Assembly (NCBI GenBank): GCA_034440615.1
Contig: JAOTOM010004954.1
Span: 337,501-401,500, forward strand
Direction: 5' to 3'
Source of the DNA: Ashinkailepas kermadecensis
Taxonomy: Eukaryota > Arthropoda > Thecostraca > Neolepadidae
DNA length: 64,000 nucleotides
Part shown: piece by piece, positions 24,613 through 38,033 of the stretch
Position numbering within the stretch: position 1 is the first letter of the stretch
How the letters are laid out: every line of letters begins with the position of its first letter
Notes under the pieces: generated by a model
Databases searched by the model: none
Told to the model about the DNA's origin: nothing
The model's input: only the letters and a program-made list of their open reading frames with translations
Position numbers and translations under genes: made by a program

Positions 24613-26570
24613 TATGAGTGTGGTATGAGCATTCAGAAAGTTATCTTAAAATTATCTCCCCAACGCAACCTCCTATGGCAATGGGAAAGCATGGTGGAAT
24701 TTCATTCATTCACCAATTCCTTGTCGTTTTAAGGAGATGCACAATGCGGGTGTCCTCAACGTTGGCTCTGCCACCGTAAACACTGGAAATAATTTTGAGC
24801 CCTATCCCATACAGGATGAGAGTGTTGATGAAACTCTCCCCTCACCCCTAAGGTTCTTCGTGACCACGGAAAAACGTCACGAGTTTGGGTGGCGTTTAGC
24901 TCGGCTTGACTGATGGAGACTTCCCTGCCGATCAAGCAATCATTTTGAAGATGTTATGTCAGGCCACTGACATGTGAGTAGAGATAGCATGACGGGCCAT
25001 CTTCCGTCCAAATCGCGAATTATCGGTACTTATAATTATTCAAATATACAATGTTGCGTATGACAGGATCATAGGCAACCCAGCCAACCGAATTACAAGG
25101 TTATTGACCTTTCGAAGATCATTCAAAATGATTGAATAAACTTGACCTCGGATGATCTTTTCTGGTTTATGAGTCACGCTCGGATTAGTGTAGACACTGA
25201 AACTGAATTCGGCGTTGATCTTACTCCTTATTTGCAGAATATAGTGCGTTCGAGTATTATTTTGCAAGCTTTCAAAACGAGGCCAACACATCGATCTAAT
25301 TTGGCTCTTCCCATATGGGTCAAAATATAACAAATCGTGCATCGTTAGCATTCAAATATAATGAAACATGCAGAAAATAAACGAGACGATTTTCGATTTT
25401 TGTGAAACATTGACCTTTAAACTGGCCGGGGATGCCAACCAATAACCTCAAGTATGGAAATCTGGTATCAATCACGGGATATCGTCGCACACAGGGGTGT
25501 CGATTTGTGAAAAACATTGGGGGGGCCGAAGTGCCAACGCACTAGACCCCCCCCAAACAAAACAAAAAACTCGTCGGATTTAGCCCACTATATTTTCGGA
25601 TCTCAGAAATTCCGATTTTTATTCGACGATGTGTATGTTTATGTTTATTCAGTATCCTCACCAACGGGGAAAATCGTCCAATAACTGGTGAAGTCACATA
25701 ATTAAAAGAGCAGTGCTCAGTACATGTCAACATAACAACTCTGAGTAATAGCATGCGACTGCCGTGCCATATAGTGGGCTCGGATCTATCGTCACCGTCA
25801 CCGTCACCGTCACTGTTACCCTCCTCCTCACTCCACACACCAACAAACACACACCGGCTTAAATAAAAATACTTCAGCGATCAGATGCAGGCTAAAACAC
25901 ACCGGCATTGATGGAGCATCAGAGCACAGCAGACCTGAATAGTAATGACGGTGGGTGAAAGTATTTCATTGGTGCCTGACATTAGGGAGGGGAACTTTTC
26001 CCTTTAATACGCCACTGCGGCTGCTCAACGTGTTTTTTTCCGCAGATTGCACTATCGAGAGTAGATTGCAGATTGCACATCAGTTCCTTACAAGTGTCAG
26101 CAATACATTTCCTTCATGTGCTTTAAACATGATTCAAGAAAACACTGTCATCGATTTTAAACTTGCAAAAAGAGTGGGCCGCCTGGTGTTTTGAGTGCTA
26201 TTTGAGTGAATTTGCTGTCTTGTTAGTGAACTGACCATTTATTGAAATATAAGTACTTTAACTTTGCCTGCTTCTATCATGAAACATTTGTCATGTTCCA
26301 ATACATCAGAAATCATCAGAATAACTTCTTGTCCACAAACCGGTGTATGCATTTCTATGAATTTTTCATATTTATTAACACTAATGATGTAGATCTGATT
26401 TGCAAATTTATTACAGAAAATATAATCAGCACAGGATTCCATTCCTGAAAATATAGTACTTTCAACATGTTATTTTCTTTTACATTTCAACATGTTAAGT
26501 TGGGTTACATTTTTTATTGTAAAAAAATACATTGCTTGAAATTTTTACAACTGGATGTTTTGGTTTTGTT
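24613..26570. other. LOXL intron 9, interspersed fragments
   Basis: 25320-25500 on the minus strand shares ATGCTAACGATGCACGATTT with 34055-34085 on the plus strand (ATGCCAACGATGCACGATTT), so a dispersed family is present in opposite orientations. 25500-25560 carries a fragment of the G-rich repeat (GGGGTGTCGATTTGTGAAAA). Confidence 0.5.
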
Positions 26571-26574
26571 TTTC

Positions 26575-29210
26575 TCCAAAGGGAGGGTAGGCTAGGTTAG
26601 GTTAGGTTATGTTGCATTTCTTTTTATTTAAAAAGAATAGCTTATCCTATGACACCTAATTCAAAGCCTTTTTTGGTGTTATTTTGCTCACAACCTGAAA
26701 TGTAGGCATTTGTATAGAAAATGAGTGGTCCCATAATTTGGGTCACATTCATAAACATTGCATTGAAATGATACATTCCACGAATTCATAAAACACCTTA
26801 AAACACAACTTTACCAAAATGAGCAGTAACATCATGTTCATCACATTCTTAAACATTGCATTAAAGAAATCAGAAATTGCCTTAAGCTGTAAATTTACCA
26901 AAAGGTGTGCCAACCCCTGGACGGAAATGCAACACTAGGTGCCCCAATCCAGGACAGAAAAAGCACCAGGTGCAGTGGAGTGAAAATATTAATAAAAGTA
27001 AACTAAAAACAGACCTTCTTGAAGACATACGTGATAGTTATGTAATATTAAAATGGAAACCCTGAGCACAAATCAGAAAAAGGCATGGACTTTAGGCGCT
27101 GAAATTTTTGTAACTGGAATTTTTTATTTGGATGTTCTTGTTCAAGCTTACATGCCTACTTCTTCAACTACTGTTCCTTTGGGAATTAAATAGCAGCAGG
27201 CTATTTATTCACTATTTAAAATCACACCAATATGCAGATACATCAGAAAGTGCGAAGTACAAAAAACGAATCAGTACGTCACATGAGATTGGGCTACGGA
27301 TTAAACACTGCGCGCAATTGCATCAAGAATGTCTCACCTCCGTCACATTTGTCGACTGCAACCTCAAATTTAGACTTTAGGCGCTGGAATTTTTGTAACT
27401 GGAATTTTTTATTTGGATGTTCTGAGAAACGCCCACCACGATTTGTGGCATTTATTGCGCGCAAGTGTCTATCAAGTCTCTCCAAACACATTTGGTGATG
27501 GGCTTTGACCTTATATAACTTACAAGCAGGTGTTTGTCACTTCTGCAGCCGCCACAGGCCCATAGTTCTGAGCCGTGACGTCACGAGTGCGATTGCCAGG
27601 CTGCGCCGAATTTCTCCACCGAATTTGGAATATGCCCGATTTCTGCTCGGGTGCGTCAGTAAATAAGCCTCGGTAAAGCGACGATAAACTATGTACCGCG
27701 TTGCCAAGGATTAAGGTTGCTTTTATGATGTAAGTCGTGCTTGCAAATTGGAAGGAAATCCAACTCCTTTGTTTTTTCCACAAAGTTGTCAATTTTACAG
27801 CAAAGGGTGGAGAGTCAATCCACTATCCAATTCAAATCTGTTTCATTTCAGTAGAAAATGTGCTGGTTGGCACCAACTAAGCTACGTAAGTCGCATGGTG
27901 TTTTTTTTTCTTTTTTTCTTTAACTTTCTTCTCAGCATAAAAATAGCATATGTTATTGGGGGGGGGCAAATCAACATTGAGGGGGCCAAGATCAAAATTG
28001 GTGGAGCAATGGCCCCCACAAAAGGATACAAATCGACGCCCTTGCTTTGGAGAAAAAAATAGAAACCAAAATGAAGCGAGGTACATTTCGAAAATTTTAT
28101 AAATTGAACAACCGAACCCAACCTAACCGAACCTAACGTCAGCTCCTTTTGAAGGAAAATTTCCGATTTTATTTTATGCTTGAATTTTTTTTTTATTTCG
28201 AAGTTCAGCATCTAAACTAGCCTAACCTAGCTAAATCGGTATTATTGTTAAGGTGGTAACAAGACAAGTTTTTACACACATTTAATTCCATATAGCAAAC
28301 AAATGGGTTAGATTTGGCTAAGTTGGGTTAGTTTAGGCTTTCCAAGTGGGAAAACTTTTCAAAAATTTCCAAAAAAGTTTCCCCCAAAATTTCGAATTAA
28401 TTGGTAACCTTGCAGTTTAAGGTGTTCTTTTTTTCCCTTTAATTTTTTTTTCTGCAGAATACCATGTTTATGAAGGTGACTAAGATGATTGGATCCACTT
28501 ATTTTCTTTGTGAATGCTTACTTTTCAGGTTGTGAGCAAAATATTACCAAAAAGGGCTTTGAGTTCGGTAACATAACATAAACATAAATGTTTTTTTCTT
28601 TAATGCAACAAAACCTAACCTAACCTAGCCTAACCTATCGTTTGAGAACAAAAAAATAAACAAAATAAAAATGTCAATTAATTTATTTTCTGAAAATTCT
28701 CAACCTTAATAAAGAAACCTAACCCAACCTAACCTAACCTAAGCTGCTTTTGAAGAAAACAAAAGTCTGAACATGTTTTTGTTTTTTAAAAACTTTTTGG
28801 TATTATTGTGCTTTAAGGAACAAGGAAAGTGTTGTGGGCGCTGTATGACCAACGCAGTCAATGCGGCCGTAAGCCCAAATAACTAACCAACCAACCAAGA
28901 AAAGTGTTTACACACATTTGTCACCATAAAGCAAACAAATTGGTTAGGATTGGTTAGGGTAGGTTGGTTTAAGTTTTTCAGTTGGACAATTTGTCATTTT
29001 TTTCAAATTAAAATTAAATATATTTGCACCGAAAATAAGTGGTCCCATCGTCTTAGTCACCGTCATGAACATGGTATTCTGAAGAAAAATTCGAACGAAC
29101 AAAAAATCACCTTAAACTGCAAGTTTACCAATCATTTTTTATTCAACAGCAACTTAAAATAGGTTAGGTTCGGCTTGGTTAAGTTCTTTAAACTTTGAAA
29201 ATTGAAAATT
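26575..29210. repeat. AT-rich inverted-repeat element with TTAGG-like tracts
   Basis: 26655-26740 (AAAGCCTTTTTTGGTGTTAT, TTGCTCACAACCTGAAA) recurs inverted at 28480-28570, and a direct copy of part of it (AAATAAGTGGTCCCATC) lies at 29033-29090. GGTTAGGTTAGGTTA occurs near 26595 and CCTAACCTAACC near 28615-28740. No protein frame is evident; may be a non-autonomous transposon or nested copies. Confidence 0.6.
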
Positions 29211-32200
29211 GAAAAATGCTCTAACTCTCTCATGCGCAGTGAAATTGAAACACACCTGATGCTACCAATATCTGCAATATAAGAGAAAAAAAGCTATGAC
29301 GTCACCAAATCTTGAAGGCGAATTTTGGTGTACCTTCTAAGGTAATAGTATCGTGGGGAGGGGGGCATTTAATGCCGCTACAGGCCTTGGCCGCTACCAG
29401 ACACTGGTCTTGTATGACTCTTTAGGGTTTGTTTAGGAAGTCATGTGTGGCAATAGCTTACTAACCATTGTTTTCTTCAGGAATATCAATTATAATGAGG
29501 TGTCTATACGGCTTCTTGCTGACTTTGCTCTCGTGTTTTCATAGGCTGGCAGATTGGCTCAAACGTGGCTTTTGTTGGTTTAGTTTGTGATTGGGTAGCC
29601 CCATATCAATATCAATGCACATTGTCATTGGGTATGTAGGTAGGTAGGTACCTTGGTAAATATCAAGCTGATGGTGTGATGGGTAGGTTGCTGAATATAA
29701 TTATAGTTTGTATATCCACAATATCAATGATAACCATGATTTGCATGCAAGTTTGGCAATGACTGGAAATTGAGAATGGAATTAATGATGTTCAAGCTCC
29801 ATATGCATGTGGTTTTGCCATTGGTGGTGTGTACCAACTTCAGTATGACCATGCAATTGTTGTTTAGTTGCTTAGCGGATTTTTTTCTTCAGACAATCTG
29901 GTTTAAAATGCATCAGCATTGCTTATTTCAACATTTTATGATGTAAGCTGTACTTCCACAGTGGAGGGAAATACTGCTATTTTGTTTGTTTGTTTTTCAC
30001 ACAATGTTACATTTTTCAGCAAAAGGTGGAGAGTCAGTCCACTATCTAATCCAAATCTGTTTCTATTCAGTACAAAATGTGCTGGTTAACATCAATCTCT
30101 CTAGTTAGCATGATATTTTTTCATTTTTTCCCTTTAGCTTTCTTATCAGCATGAAATAGCATAGGTTATTGGGGGGGGCCAAATCAACATTGCGGGGGCC
30201 AAGATCAACATTGGTGGGGCCATGATCCCCACAAAAGGACACAAATCGACCCCCCCCTGGTAGTCCTCCATTTTGTCGAGAAAAAATCATGTAACGTGAA
30301 AAACTATATGGGCAATGCATAAGCTTCGCACGTCGCACGCGCAGCCCCACCCCCACCAAAACTACAAATTATTTTGTGGAGGAGCAAAGTAAAATTAAAA
30401 CCATTTAGACATGTCCCCATATCAGCCCCCGCCTTCAGCACCTAAAATATCACACAAACTATAACGTAAAATTCCCTTAACGTAAATGTTCACCTGCCTG
30501 CACCTTGATAGCAAACACTCGCTATTATAGACAGGCATATAACGTACTCGCTTTAGAGGCGGCGCAAATGACCTTTATGGTCCGGCACGCCTAAAAATCA
30601 CTCTCCCCCCATGCGCAGCGAAATTGAAACATGCCTGATGCTACCAATTTCTGCAATATATGAGGAAAAAGCTGTGACGTCACCAAGGCTTGAAGGCTAA
30701 CTTTGGTGTAACTTTTAAGGTTTGCTTTGGAAGTCATGTGCGCCATAACTTAGTACATATTGCTCAGGAATATCAATTATAATGCAGTGTCCATGCAGCT
30801 TATTGCTGAGTTTTGTCTTTCATGGTGTCATAAGCTGGCAGATTGGCTCACACATGGCTCTCGTTGGTTCAGTTTGAGACTTGGATTCCCCATATCAAAA
30901 TTGAATGCATGCATATGGATCTATTTGAAGAGGTTCTGATGATCTGAAGCCACTGCGATGGTCTCATGGCAGTTTCACGCTGCACTGAGTCATATGTAAT
31001 GTTGCAACATCGTCCGGTTTCCCGATGGGCGAATAAGTCGTACACTGTGACCGTTTGTGACGTCATCAAAACGTTGCACCCATATTCAGTGGTATATTTG
31101 AACAGTGCGACATTTCCTGCCGATATGCGGCACATTCGGTTACATATCTAGTGTAAACAACGCTATGGCAGAAAGTAAAAGAATATCCACATTGTCACTG
31201 GGCATGTAGGTACCTAGGTAGGCACCAGGTAAATATCAAGCTGATGGTGTGATGGGTGGGCTGTTGAAGATAATTCTAGTTTGTATATCCACAATCTCAA
31301 TGATAACTGATTGTTGTTCACTGGTTCACTCACTGGTATGCAAGTTTGACAATGACTGGAAAGTGAGAATGGAATGAACCTTATTCACGCTCCATATGCA
31401 TGTGGTTTTGCCATTGGTGGTGTATACAAACATCAGTATGACAATGCAATTGTTGTTTTGTGGCTGAACATTTTTTTTGTTGAACAATCTGGTTTAAAAT
31501 GCATTAGCATCAGCTATTCTTAACATTTTATGATGTAAGTTGTCCTTCCACAGGGGAGGGAAATCCAGCTATTTTTTGCACTCAATTTTAAATTTCATAG
31601 CAAAAGGTCTCCACCTTTTGCTGGAATGAAAAAAAAGTCAGCCCACTATGTAATCCAAATCTGTTTCCTTTCAGTACAAAATGTGCTGGTTAACATCAAC
31701 TACATGTTCTATGTACCTAGCAGTGTTTTTTTCTTTTTTTTCCTTTCACTTTTTTATCAGCATAAAACTAGCATAGGTTATTGAGGGCAGGGCCCAAATC
31801 AACATTGGGGGGGCCAAGATCAACATTGGTGGGGCCATGGCCCCCACAAAAGGATACAAATCGACACCCCTGCTGGTGTGTACAAACATCAGTATGACCA
31901 TGCAATTGGTGTTTAGTTGCTTAGCAAATTTTCTTTCAGAAAATCTGGTTTAAAATGCATCAGCATCGCTAATCTCGACATTTTATGATGTAAGCTGTAC
32001 TTCCACAGTGGAGGGAATTTCAGCTATTTTGTTTGTTTTTGCACACAATTTTACATTTTTCAGCATAAGGTGGAGGGTCAGTCCACTATCTAATCCAAAT
32101 CTGTTTCTTTTCAGTACAAAATGTGCTGGTTAACATCAATGTTTCTACTTACCTAGCATGGTGTTTTTCATTTTTTCCCTTTAGCTTTCTTATCAGCATA

Positions 32201-32790
32201 AAATAGCATAGGTTATTGGGGGGCCCAATTCAACATTGGGGGGCCAAGATCAACATTGGTGGGGCCACGGCCCGCACAAAAGGATACAAATCGACGCCCC
32301 TGCTCACTCCACTAACTAGTCCAAATCTGTTTTTTTTTCAGTAAAAAATGTGCTGGTTAACATCAACTAAGTTTTTTATGTACCTAACACAGTGTTTTTC
32401 TTCTTTTTTTCCTTTAGCTTTTTATCAGCATAAAAATAGCATGGGTTATTGGGGGGGCCCAAATCAACATTGGGGGGCCAAGATCAACATTGGTGGGGCC
32501 ACGGCCCCCACAAAAGGATACAAATCGACGCCCCTGCTCACTCCACTATCTAGTCCAAATCTGTTCTTTTTCAGTACAAAATGTGCTGGTTAACATCAAC
32601 TAAGTTTTCTATGTACCTAACACAGTGTTTTTCTTCTTTTTTTCCTTTAGCTTTTTATCAGCATAAAAATAGCATGGGTTATTGGGGGGGCCCAAATCAA
32701 CATTGGGGGGCAAGATCAGCATTGGGGGGGGGGCCATGGCCCCCGCAAAAGGATACAAATCGACGCCCCTGGTCGCACATCAGGCTTAAA
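27840..32790. repeat. Repeated G-rich element, at least six copies, inside larger duplications
   Basis: The unit TCAGTACAAAATGTGCTGGT ... TTATCAGCATAAAA ... GGGGGGGCCCAAATCAACAT, CAAGATCAACATTGGTGGGG and CACAAAAGGATACAAATCGA occurs at about 27840, 30060, 31670, 32110, 32335 and 32570. The last copies are in tandem (about 230 bp). Larger units of over 1 kb (TGCGCAGTGAAATTGAAACA at 29236 and 30613) contain it. Confidence 0.85.
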
Positions 32791-33324
32791 TTTGTTCCGC
32801 GTCGTTAACGCACTCAGTTTGGAAACGCTAGGGAGTCGCAATAACCCCTGCACTGGGGAAGGTGACAGGATGCCGTGCACGGGTGATAGTTAATACGCTT
32901 AATTTTACCTCGCGTCTATTGGCGACGTTGAGGATGAATTGACCATCATAGCTTCCACCACATATTTTAAAACTGGGATCCTGTGCGTCTTAGCTTGTGG
33001 AAATACAATCATTGTGTCATTCATAGTGAGCTCACAATGGCAATTTATTTCATTACATCATGTGCATCTTATTCCACTACATTACATTCCACAAGGTTAC
33101 AAAACCACTTCCAACACTGATATTCAAACAAAAATTATCGTCTCTTCACCATTGAATGTTTTGGACTTAAGCTTTGGAATATTATCATAGCAAAACATTT
33201 TCTGCATACAGAGATACCAAATTCTAAGATTGTTCTAAAAAATCACATAAAGACATACTTCTTGGGAAAATACTAAAGACTCATGCATTCACTCTGTCTG
33301 TTGAATATCAGGGGAATACACATA

Positions 33325-33447
33325 TGTATGTATGTATGTGTGTGTATTGTGTGTGTGTGTATGTGTGTGTGTGTGTGTGTGTGTGTATTTGTGTGTATGC
33401 GTGTGCGTGTGCGTGCGCGTGCGTGTGCGTGTGCGTGTGCTTAACCA
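33325..33447. repeat. (GT)n microsatellite
   Basis: Interrupted GT/GCGT repeat of about 120 bases in LOXL intron 9. Confidence 0.9.
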
Positions 33448-33989
33448 TATATAGAAGCTGAAAAACACCCAACCATAGTTCCTCCCACATTCCACCCAGC
33501 AACAAGCTTATGCTTAGCTGGATGGAGTTGTGGGAGGAGCCTAAGTATAAACAAATGCATTTGAAATTAGGAGTGCTCACTACCATCTCGTCACAAACCA
33601 GCTACTAACATTATAGTTTAGGCCTTAACTTCTTTTTGGGATGGATCTAGGGCCAGTCATATGCCTCCTTTGGGTATGACTACTTACAGCATTCTTTATT
33701 GCTAGTTTTATTGCTCTAACACTGGGTGCTTTTATGCTCGTTTATTTGTTTTCCATCTCTTAGCTGGGAGTGCCGCGACTTTACTGTTTATTTTATGGTG
33801 TTAACGTAAGGTGCTTGCAGTCGTTGGGTAAGGGGAGGGGGCACTCCTGGTCACCTGATCTTCGGTGGCGGACCGTTAAAAAAATGTGCTGGGAAACACA
33901 TGCATGTCACTGTGACGAATCGACCAAGCATAGCGACACTGAGATATATCTCGGGTACCAAACGCCTCAAAGGAGAGGCGTTTGGTACT

Positions 33990-34120
33990 GACTTACTCGA
34001 AGTTTCAGTCCCAAATTCCAAATTTATCGCATATTTGTGGCATTATTCATTATTTTTGGATGCCAACGATGCACGATTTGTCATGTGTTGACCCGTTATA
34101 TTTTGATCTAATGCCGTCAC
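33990..34120 (+). repeat. Interspersed fragment shared with 25320-25500
   Basis: Contains ATGCCAACGATGCACGATTT and TTATATTTTGATC, matching the inverted copy near 25.3 kb. It ends about 60 bases before LOXL exon 9. Confidence 0.55.
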
Positions 34121-34181
34121 AGCATGTCCACCAATGTCCAGGAGGGCACATTCATTCACTCATTAACACAATGGCGCTTAC

Positions 34182-34300
34182 CGCTTTTACACTCGCTATC
34201 CTCCAGGCAGAACGAGGCCTTGTGTCCCTCCGCTACCTTCTGATTCGTGCCCGGGGCCAGCAGATCGTACTCCGAGAAAGACTCTGCACTATGGTAGTGA
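34182..34300 (-). CDS. LOXL2: LOXL exon 9 (copper ligands, LTQ lysine)
   Basis: Acceptor TTCTTTCAG; reads [44 protein letters not shown] completes the three-His copper site and the Lys of EGHKASFC is the LTQ lysine by family alignment. Near-identical to vertebrate LOX/LOXL over [13 protein letters not shown]. 119 bp, donor GTAAGC, phase 1. Confidence 0.95.
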
Positions 34301-34783
34301 CTGAAAGAAGAGCGCATCCACATGAAAATGTAACAAAATTCAGCCTGCATAATATCACAACAAAGCAGCAGAAGCATGGGGAAAATATAACGGTCACGGG
34401 TGTGTTCATGTTCAACTATCGGCTGGTGGGGCAAGTCTGATCTAATTATATTAAAGTCAGCATCTGGTCAAATTCCGGGGGTAATATACAGGTTTTACGT
34501 GTTTCCACTTTGTCGGCCTTCACTTGTTGTCTACGCTTTATTTCCCAAAGGACAGTGGCTTCGATGTCTTCTTATTTAGTAGCATTTGGAAGGCTACTGA
34601 ACACACAATCCTTCGCAGAGGCCAAGCTAGGGGTTGGGTGCATTTCCCTGGATGTCTGGGGTCTCTTTTCCGCTGGTGATGAACGCGTGCGAGTATTCCA
34701 TCTTAATATTCCGGCTTCCAACTGACAAAAGCCAAGTGCACGAGCAAAACCTCGACGGCCAATATCAGAGGAGCCGTACTGAC

Positions 34784-34955
34784 CCGTGGCACTGGTGCCA
34801 CTGCCACTCGGCCGGGCTGCGGGTCGGCCTGTAGTCGGCTTTGCCATTGTTCTGCACCTTGTTGGTGAAGCGGAACAGGGTCCGCTCGTCCGTGCCTCTG
34901 GCATTGTCGGCTGAAAACACCACGCTTGTCTGAAGACCATGCCAGAGGAGAACTG
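34784..34955 (-). CDS. LOXL2: LOXL exon 8 (copper-site side of the catalytic domain)
   Basis: Contains SADNARGTDERTLFRFTNKV, QNNGKADYRPTRSPAEWQWH and QCHG; R..RF...V.N.G.ADYRP....WQWHQCH is the LOX copper-site region. Ends CACGG before donor GTCAGT, phase 2. The start is uncertain: the best-looking acceptor (TCTTCAG, exon start 34929) needs phase 0, but exon 7 ends in phase 1. A weaker AG at 34957-34956 keeps the frame and adds nine residues (VLLWHGLQT region). A missing microexon or a base error are alternatives. Confidence 0.75.
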
Positions 34956-35249
34956 CTCCATCGTGGAAAGTGTTTTGTGCAAGATAAGTTACACATCTTT
35001 ACACAGTTGCCGTTGCGCAAATGTACCAAAAGAGGCGGAGTTGTAACGCATCATATATGCAACAAGACGAGCTGGGGAGGGCTGGTACCCATAATTCAGT
35101 GCAATGTTGGAAAATCCTGTCACTTCATACGCAATCGCCAAATCGTGGTTGTTCGTGACAAGCCAATCAAGCATGTTCAGCATTGAGCACCGATGACCGC
35201 AGATTAGTCTCAAGTGCAAAAGCTCCGCAGATGCATCCAAGTGTTCATT

Positions 35250-36150
35250 ATGAAACACTTCAAGTTGCATGGGAAGCTATTACCACCGAACCACTGAAAT
35301 AGTAAGGGGACCAGCCATTGTATCCCATTTGTCACACCCATGTCGAGCCATTGCCGTGATCAGCAATGTTATTGCACGCCTTAATATATAGTATATAATC
35401 ATGCCAAACCATAGACCAATATTATCACATACCTTACTATATACCCATGCCAAAGCATTGCCGTGAGTAGCAATGTTATGAAACACTTCAAGTTGCATGG
35501 GAAGCTATTACCACCGAACCACTGAAATAGTAAGGGGACCAGCCATTGTATCCCATTTGTCACACCCATGTCGAGCCATTGCCGTGATCAGCAATGTTAT
35601 CGCACGCCTTAATATATAGTATATAATCATGCCAAACCATAGACCAATATTATCACATACCTTACTATATACCCATGCCAAAGCATTGCCGTGAGTAGCA
35701 ATGTTATTGCATACCTTACTATGTATCCATGTCAACCATTGCCGTGAGGAGCAATGTTATCGCATATCCTACTATGTACTATGTCAGACTATGTATGTAC
35801 TATGTCTTACTATGTACTATGTCTTACTATTTTACTATGTCAGACCATTGCTGTGGGTAGCAATGCTATCGTATAACAATACCTTACTATGTACCCAAGT
35901 CAAACCATTGCCGTGGGTAGCAATGTTATCGCACACCGTACTATGTACCTATGCTAAAACATTGGCGTAGGGAGCGAGCAATGTTGTCACATACCTTACC
36001 ATGTACTCATCCCAAACCATTGCCGTGAGTAGCAATGCTATCGTGTACCTTACTATGTGCCTAAGTCAAACTATTGCCCTGGGTAGCAATGTTATCGCAT
36101 ACCTTACTATATACCCATGTCAAGCCGCTCCAACCGAACAGCAATGCACT
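35250..36150. repeat. 228-bp duplication leading into a degenerate 47-55-bp array, LOXL intron 7
   Basis: 35250-35477 and 35478-35705 are almost identical (starting TGAAACACTTCAAGTTGCAT). Both end in GCCGTGAGTAGCAATGTTAT, which continues to about 36150 as diverged units with CAAACCATTGCCGTGGGTAG and ACCTTACTATGTACCCA. Confidence 0.85.
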
Positions 36151-36265
36151 GAGAAACAGTCTTATCGTATCTCACCCGGCTATGCAGACATATCTACCGC
36201 AAATAATGCGGCCATAGATCCGCTGACATAGCAATCGGCAGCTATCCTCGGGAACAGCGAACGAC

Positions 36266-37960
36266 TTAGACATAAAGACATAAAGACATCAAAATCAGTG
36301 CAACTATGAGCCACAAGGGCCCTTCTTGGTTGCACTCTGTACACTGAACCAGTTGTCCACCAAATGCGTCAATCAACTCTCCCTGGAATACAGAAAAACA
36401 AGCCCCCTATTCTTATAATGATTGTCTATGCTGTTTTTAAAGATGTTCAGTGTGTTGCTACTGACAATAGTTTCTGGCAGCTGGTTCCAGTGTTCTACTA
36501 CCCTGTTGGTGAAGAAAGACTGTCGTAACCTTGTCCTGCTGTGATTAACTTTAATTTTGAATTGATGACCTCTAATTGCATCATTTCTGTTAAATTCAAA
36601 CAGTTCCCTGAGATAACCCTGTTCCTGACCATGAACAAATTTAAAGACCTCGATGAGATCTCCTCTCAGCCTTCTATATCTAAGTGAAAACATGTTCAGT
36701 TTCTTCAATCTTTCCTCATATGCCAGGTTGCCTATACCATTCACCATTTTTGTTGCCCTCTTTTGTACTCTCTCTAAAAGCCAACAATCTTTTTGCATAA
36801 CTAGGGGACCAAGCTTGGACACAGTATTCCAAATGTGGCCTGACATATGGACAGTAAAGCTTCCTGATGACTTCCTCACTTTTGTAGGATACATTTCTAT
36901 TTATTTCCCCAAGCATTCTTAGTGCCTTCTTCCTGGCTTCTTTGGTCTGTTCTGATGCCCCCAATTTTGTGTTCAAAATAACACCTAAGTCCTTCTCCTG
37001 CTGAGTCACAGATAGTACTTGGCCATCCATCAAGTACGGAGCCTTGATATGCTGCCTACCTACATGCATGATTTTGCACTTATCAAAATTAAATTTCATT
37101 TGCCATTTTTCGGACCACTTCACAAGCTCGTCTAAGTCTTTCTGCAGCAAGACCTGCTCATTGTGCCCTGTTATTGCCCTAAAGACCTTCGAATCATCCG
37201 CAAATTTGAAAACCTTGCTGCTTAGGCCACTTTCAATGTTATTTACAAACACAATGAACAATAGTGGTCCCAGTACTGACCCCTGGGGGACTCCACTAAG
37301 AACATTTTGCCATGATGACTTCGTACCATTTAGCATCACTCTCTGCTGTCTATCTGAAAACCACAACTCTATCCATTTTAGGATGTTACCTGCAATACCA
37401 TGGACCTGAAGCTGCATCATTAACCGTTTATGAGGTACCTTGTCAAAGGCCTTGCTAAAGTCAGGATATGCTACATCAACCTGATTTCCCTTATCAAATT
37501 GTTCTGTAGCAAAATTAAATAAGTCCAAGAGATTTGTGAGACACGATCGCCCTTTTCTAAACCCATGTTGAGTATCTTGAATCAATCTGTTTCCTTCCAG
37601 AAAACTAACTATTATATCCTTGATAATTGATTCAAGTACCTTGCAGTCTAGGGATGTGAGGCTTACTGGCCTATAGTTTTCAACTTTCCCTCTTTCTCCT
37701 TTCTTGAAAATAGGAACTACATTTGCCCTTTTCCAATCTGTTGGAATTTCATTTTGTGAAACTGATCTACAAAATATTATACTAAGTGGAATTGCCAGTT
37801 CCTTTTCAGCTTCCCGCAATACCCTAGCATAAATTCCATCAGGTCCTGCTGCCTTGTTTGGCTTTATTTTCCTGATATAATTAAAAACAACATCTCTATC
37901 AATGAAATCAACATCATGTAACTGATCACCTGTCACTGAGCTGTGGTTCCCAGTTGACTT
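36266..37960 (-). mobile_element. CR1/Rex1-like non-LTR retrotransposon, 5'-truncated, one frameshift
   Basis: The minus strand encodes an RT: NKAAGPDGIYARVLREAEKE, NYRPVSLTSLDCKVLESII, DFSKAFDKVPHKRL, LSGVPQGSVLGPLLFIVFVN, FADDSKVF and YVRPHLEYCVQAWSP. After one frameshift near 36790 it continues ERVQKRATKMV, YEERLKKLNMFSLRYRRLRG, DLIEVFKFVHGQ and NRVVEHWNQLPE. The endonuclease half is missing. The 3' end shows an ATGTCTTT-type tandem tail (36268-36291). It sits in LOXL intron 7 in gene orientation, its coding homology starting within about 80 bases of the exon 7 donor. Otherwise open, so a fairly recent insertion. Confidence 0.92.
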
Positions 37961-38033
37961 GAGCGTGGCGTGCTTCACTCCACCCGAAGAGCGACCCCAT
38001 GACACCCCAAGACAGCTGACCAGAACTCCTCAC

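Noticed and set aside
28610..28740. Telomere or chromosome end
   Set aside because: Only a few interrupted CCTAACC motifs within AT-rich interspersed repeats; genes continue on the other side.
36373..36894. Separate 173-codon gene
   Set aside because: It is the C-terminal continuation of the LINE at 36266-37960 after a frameshift.
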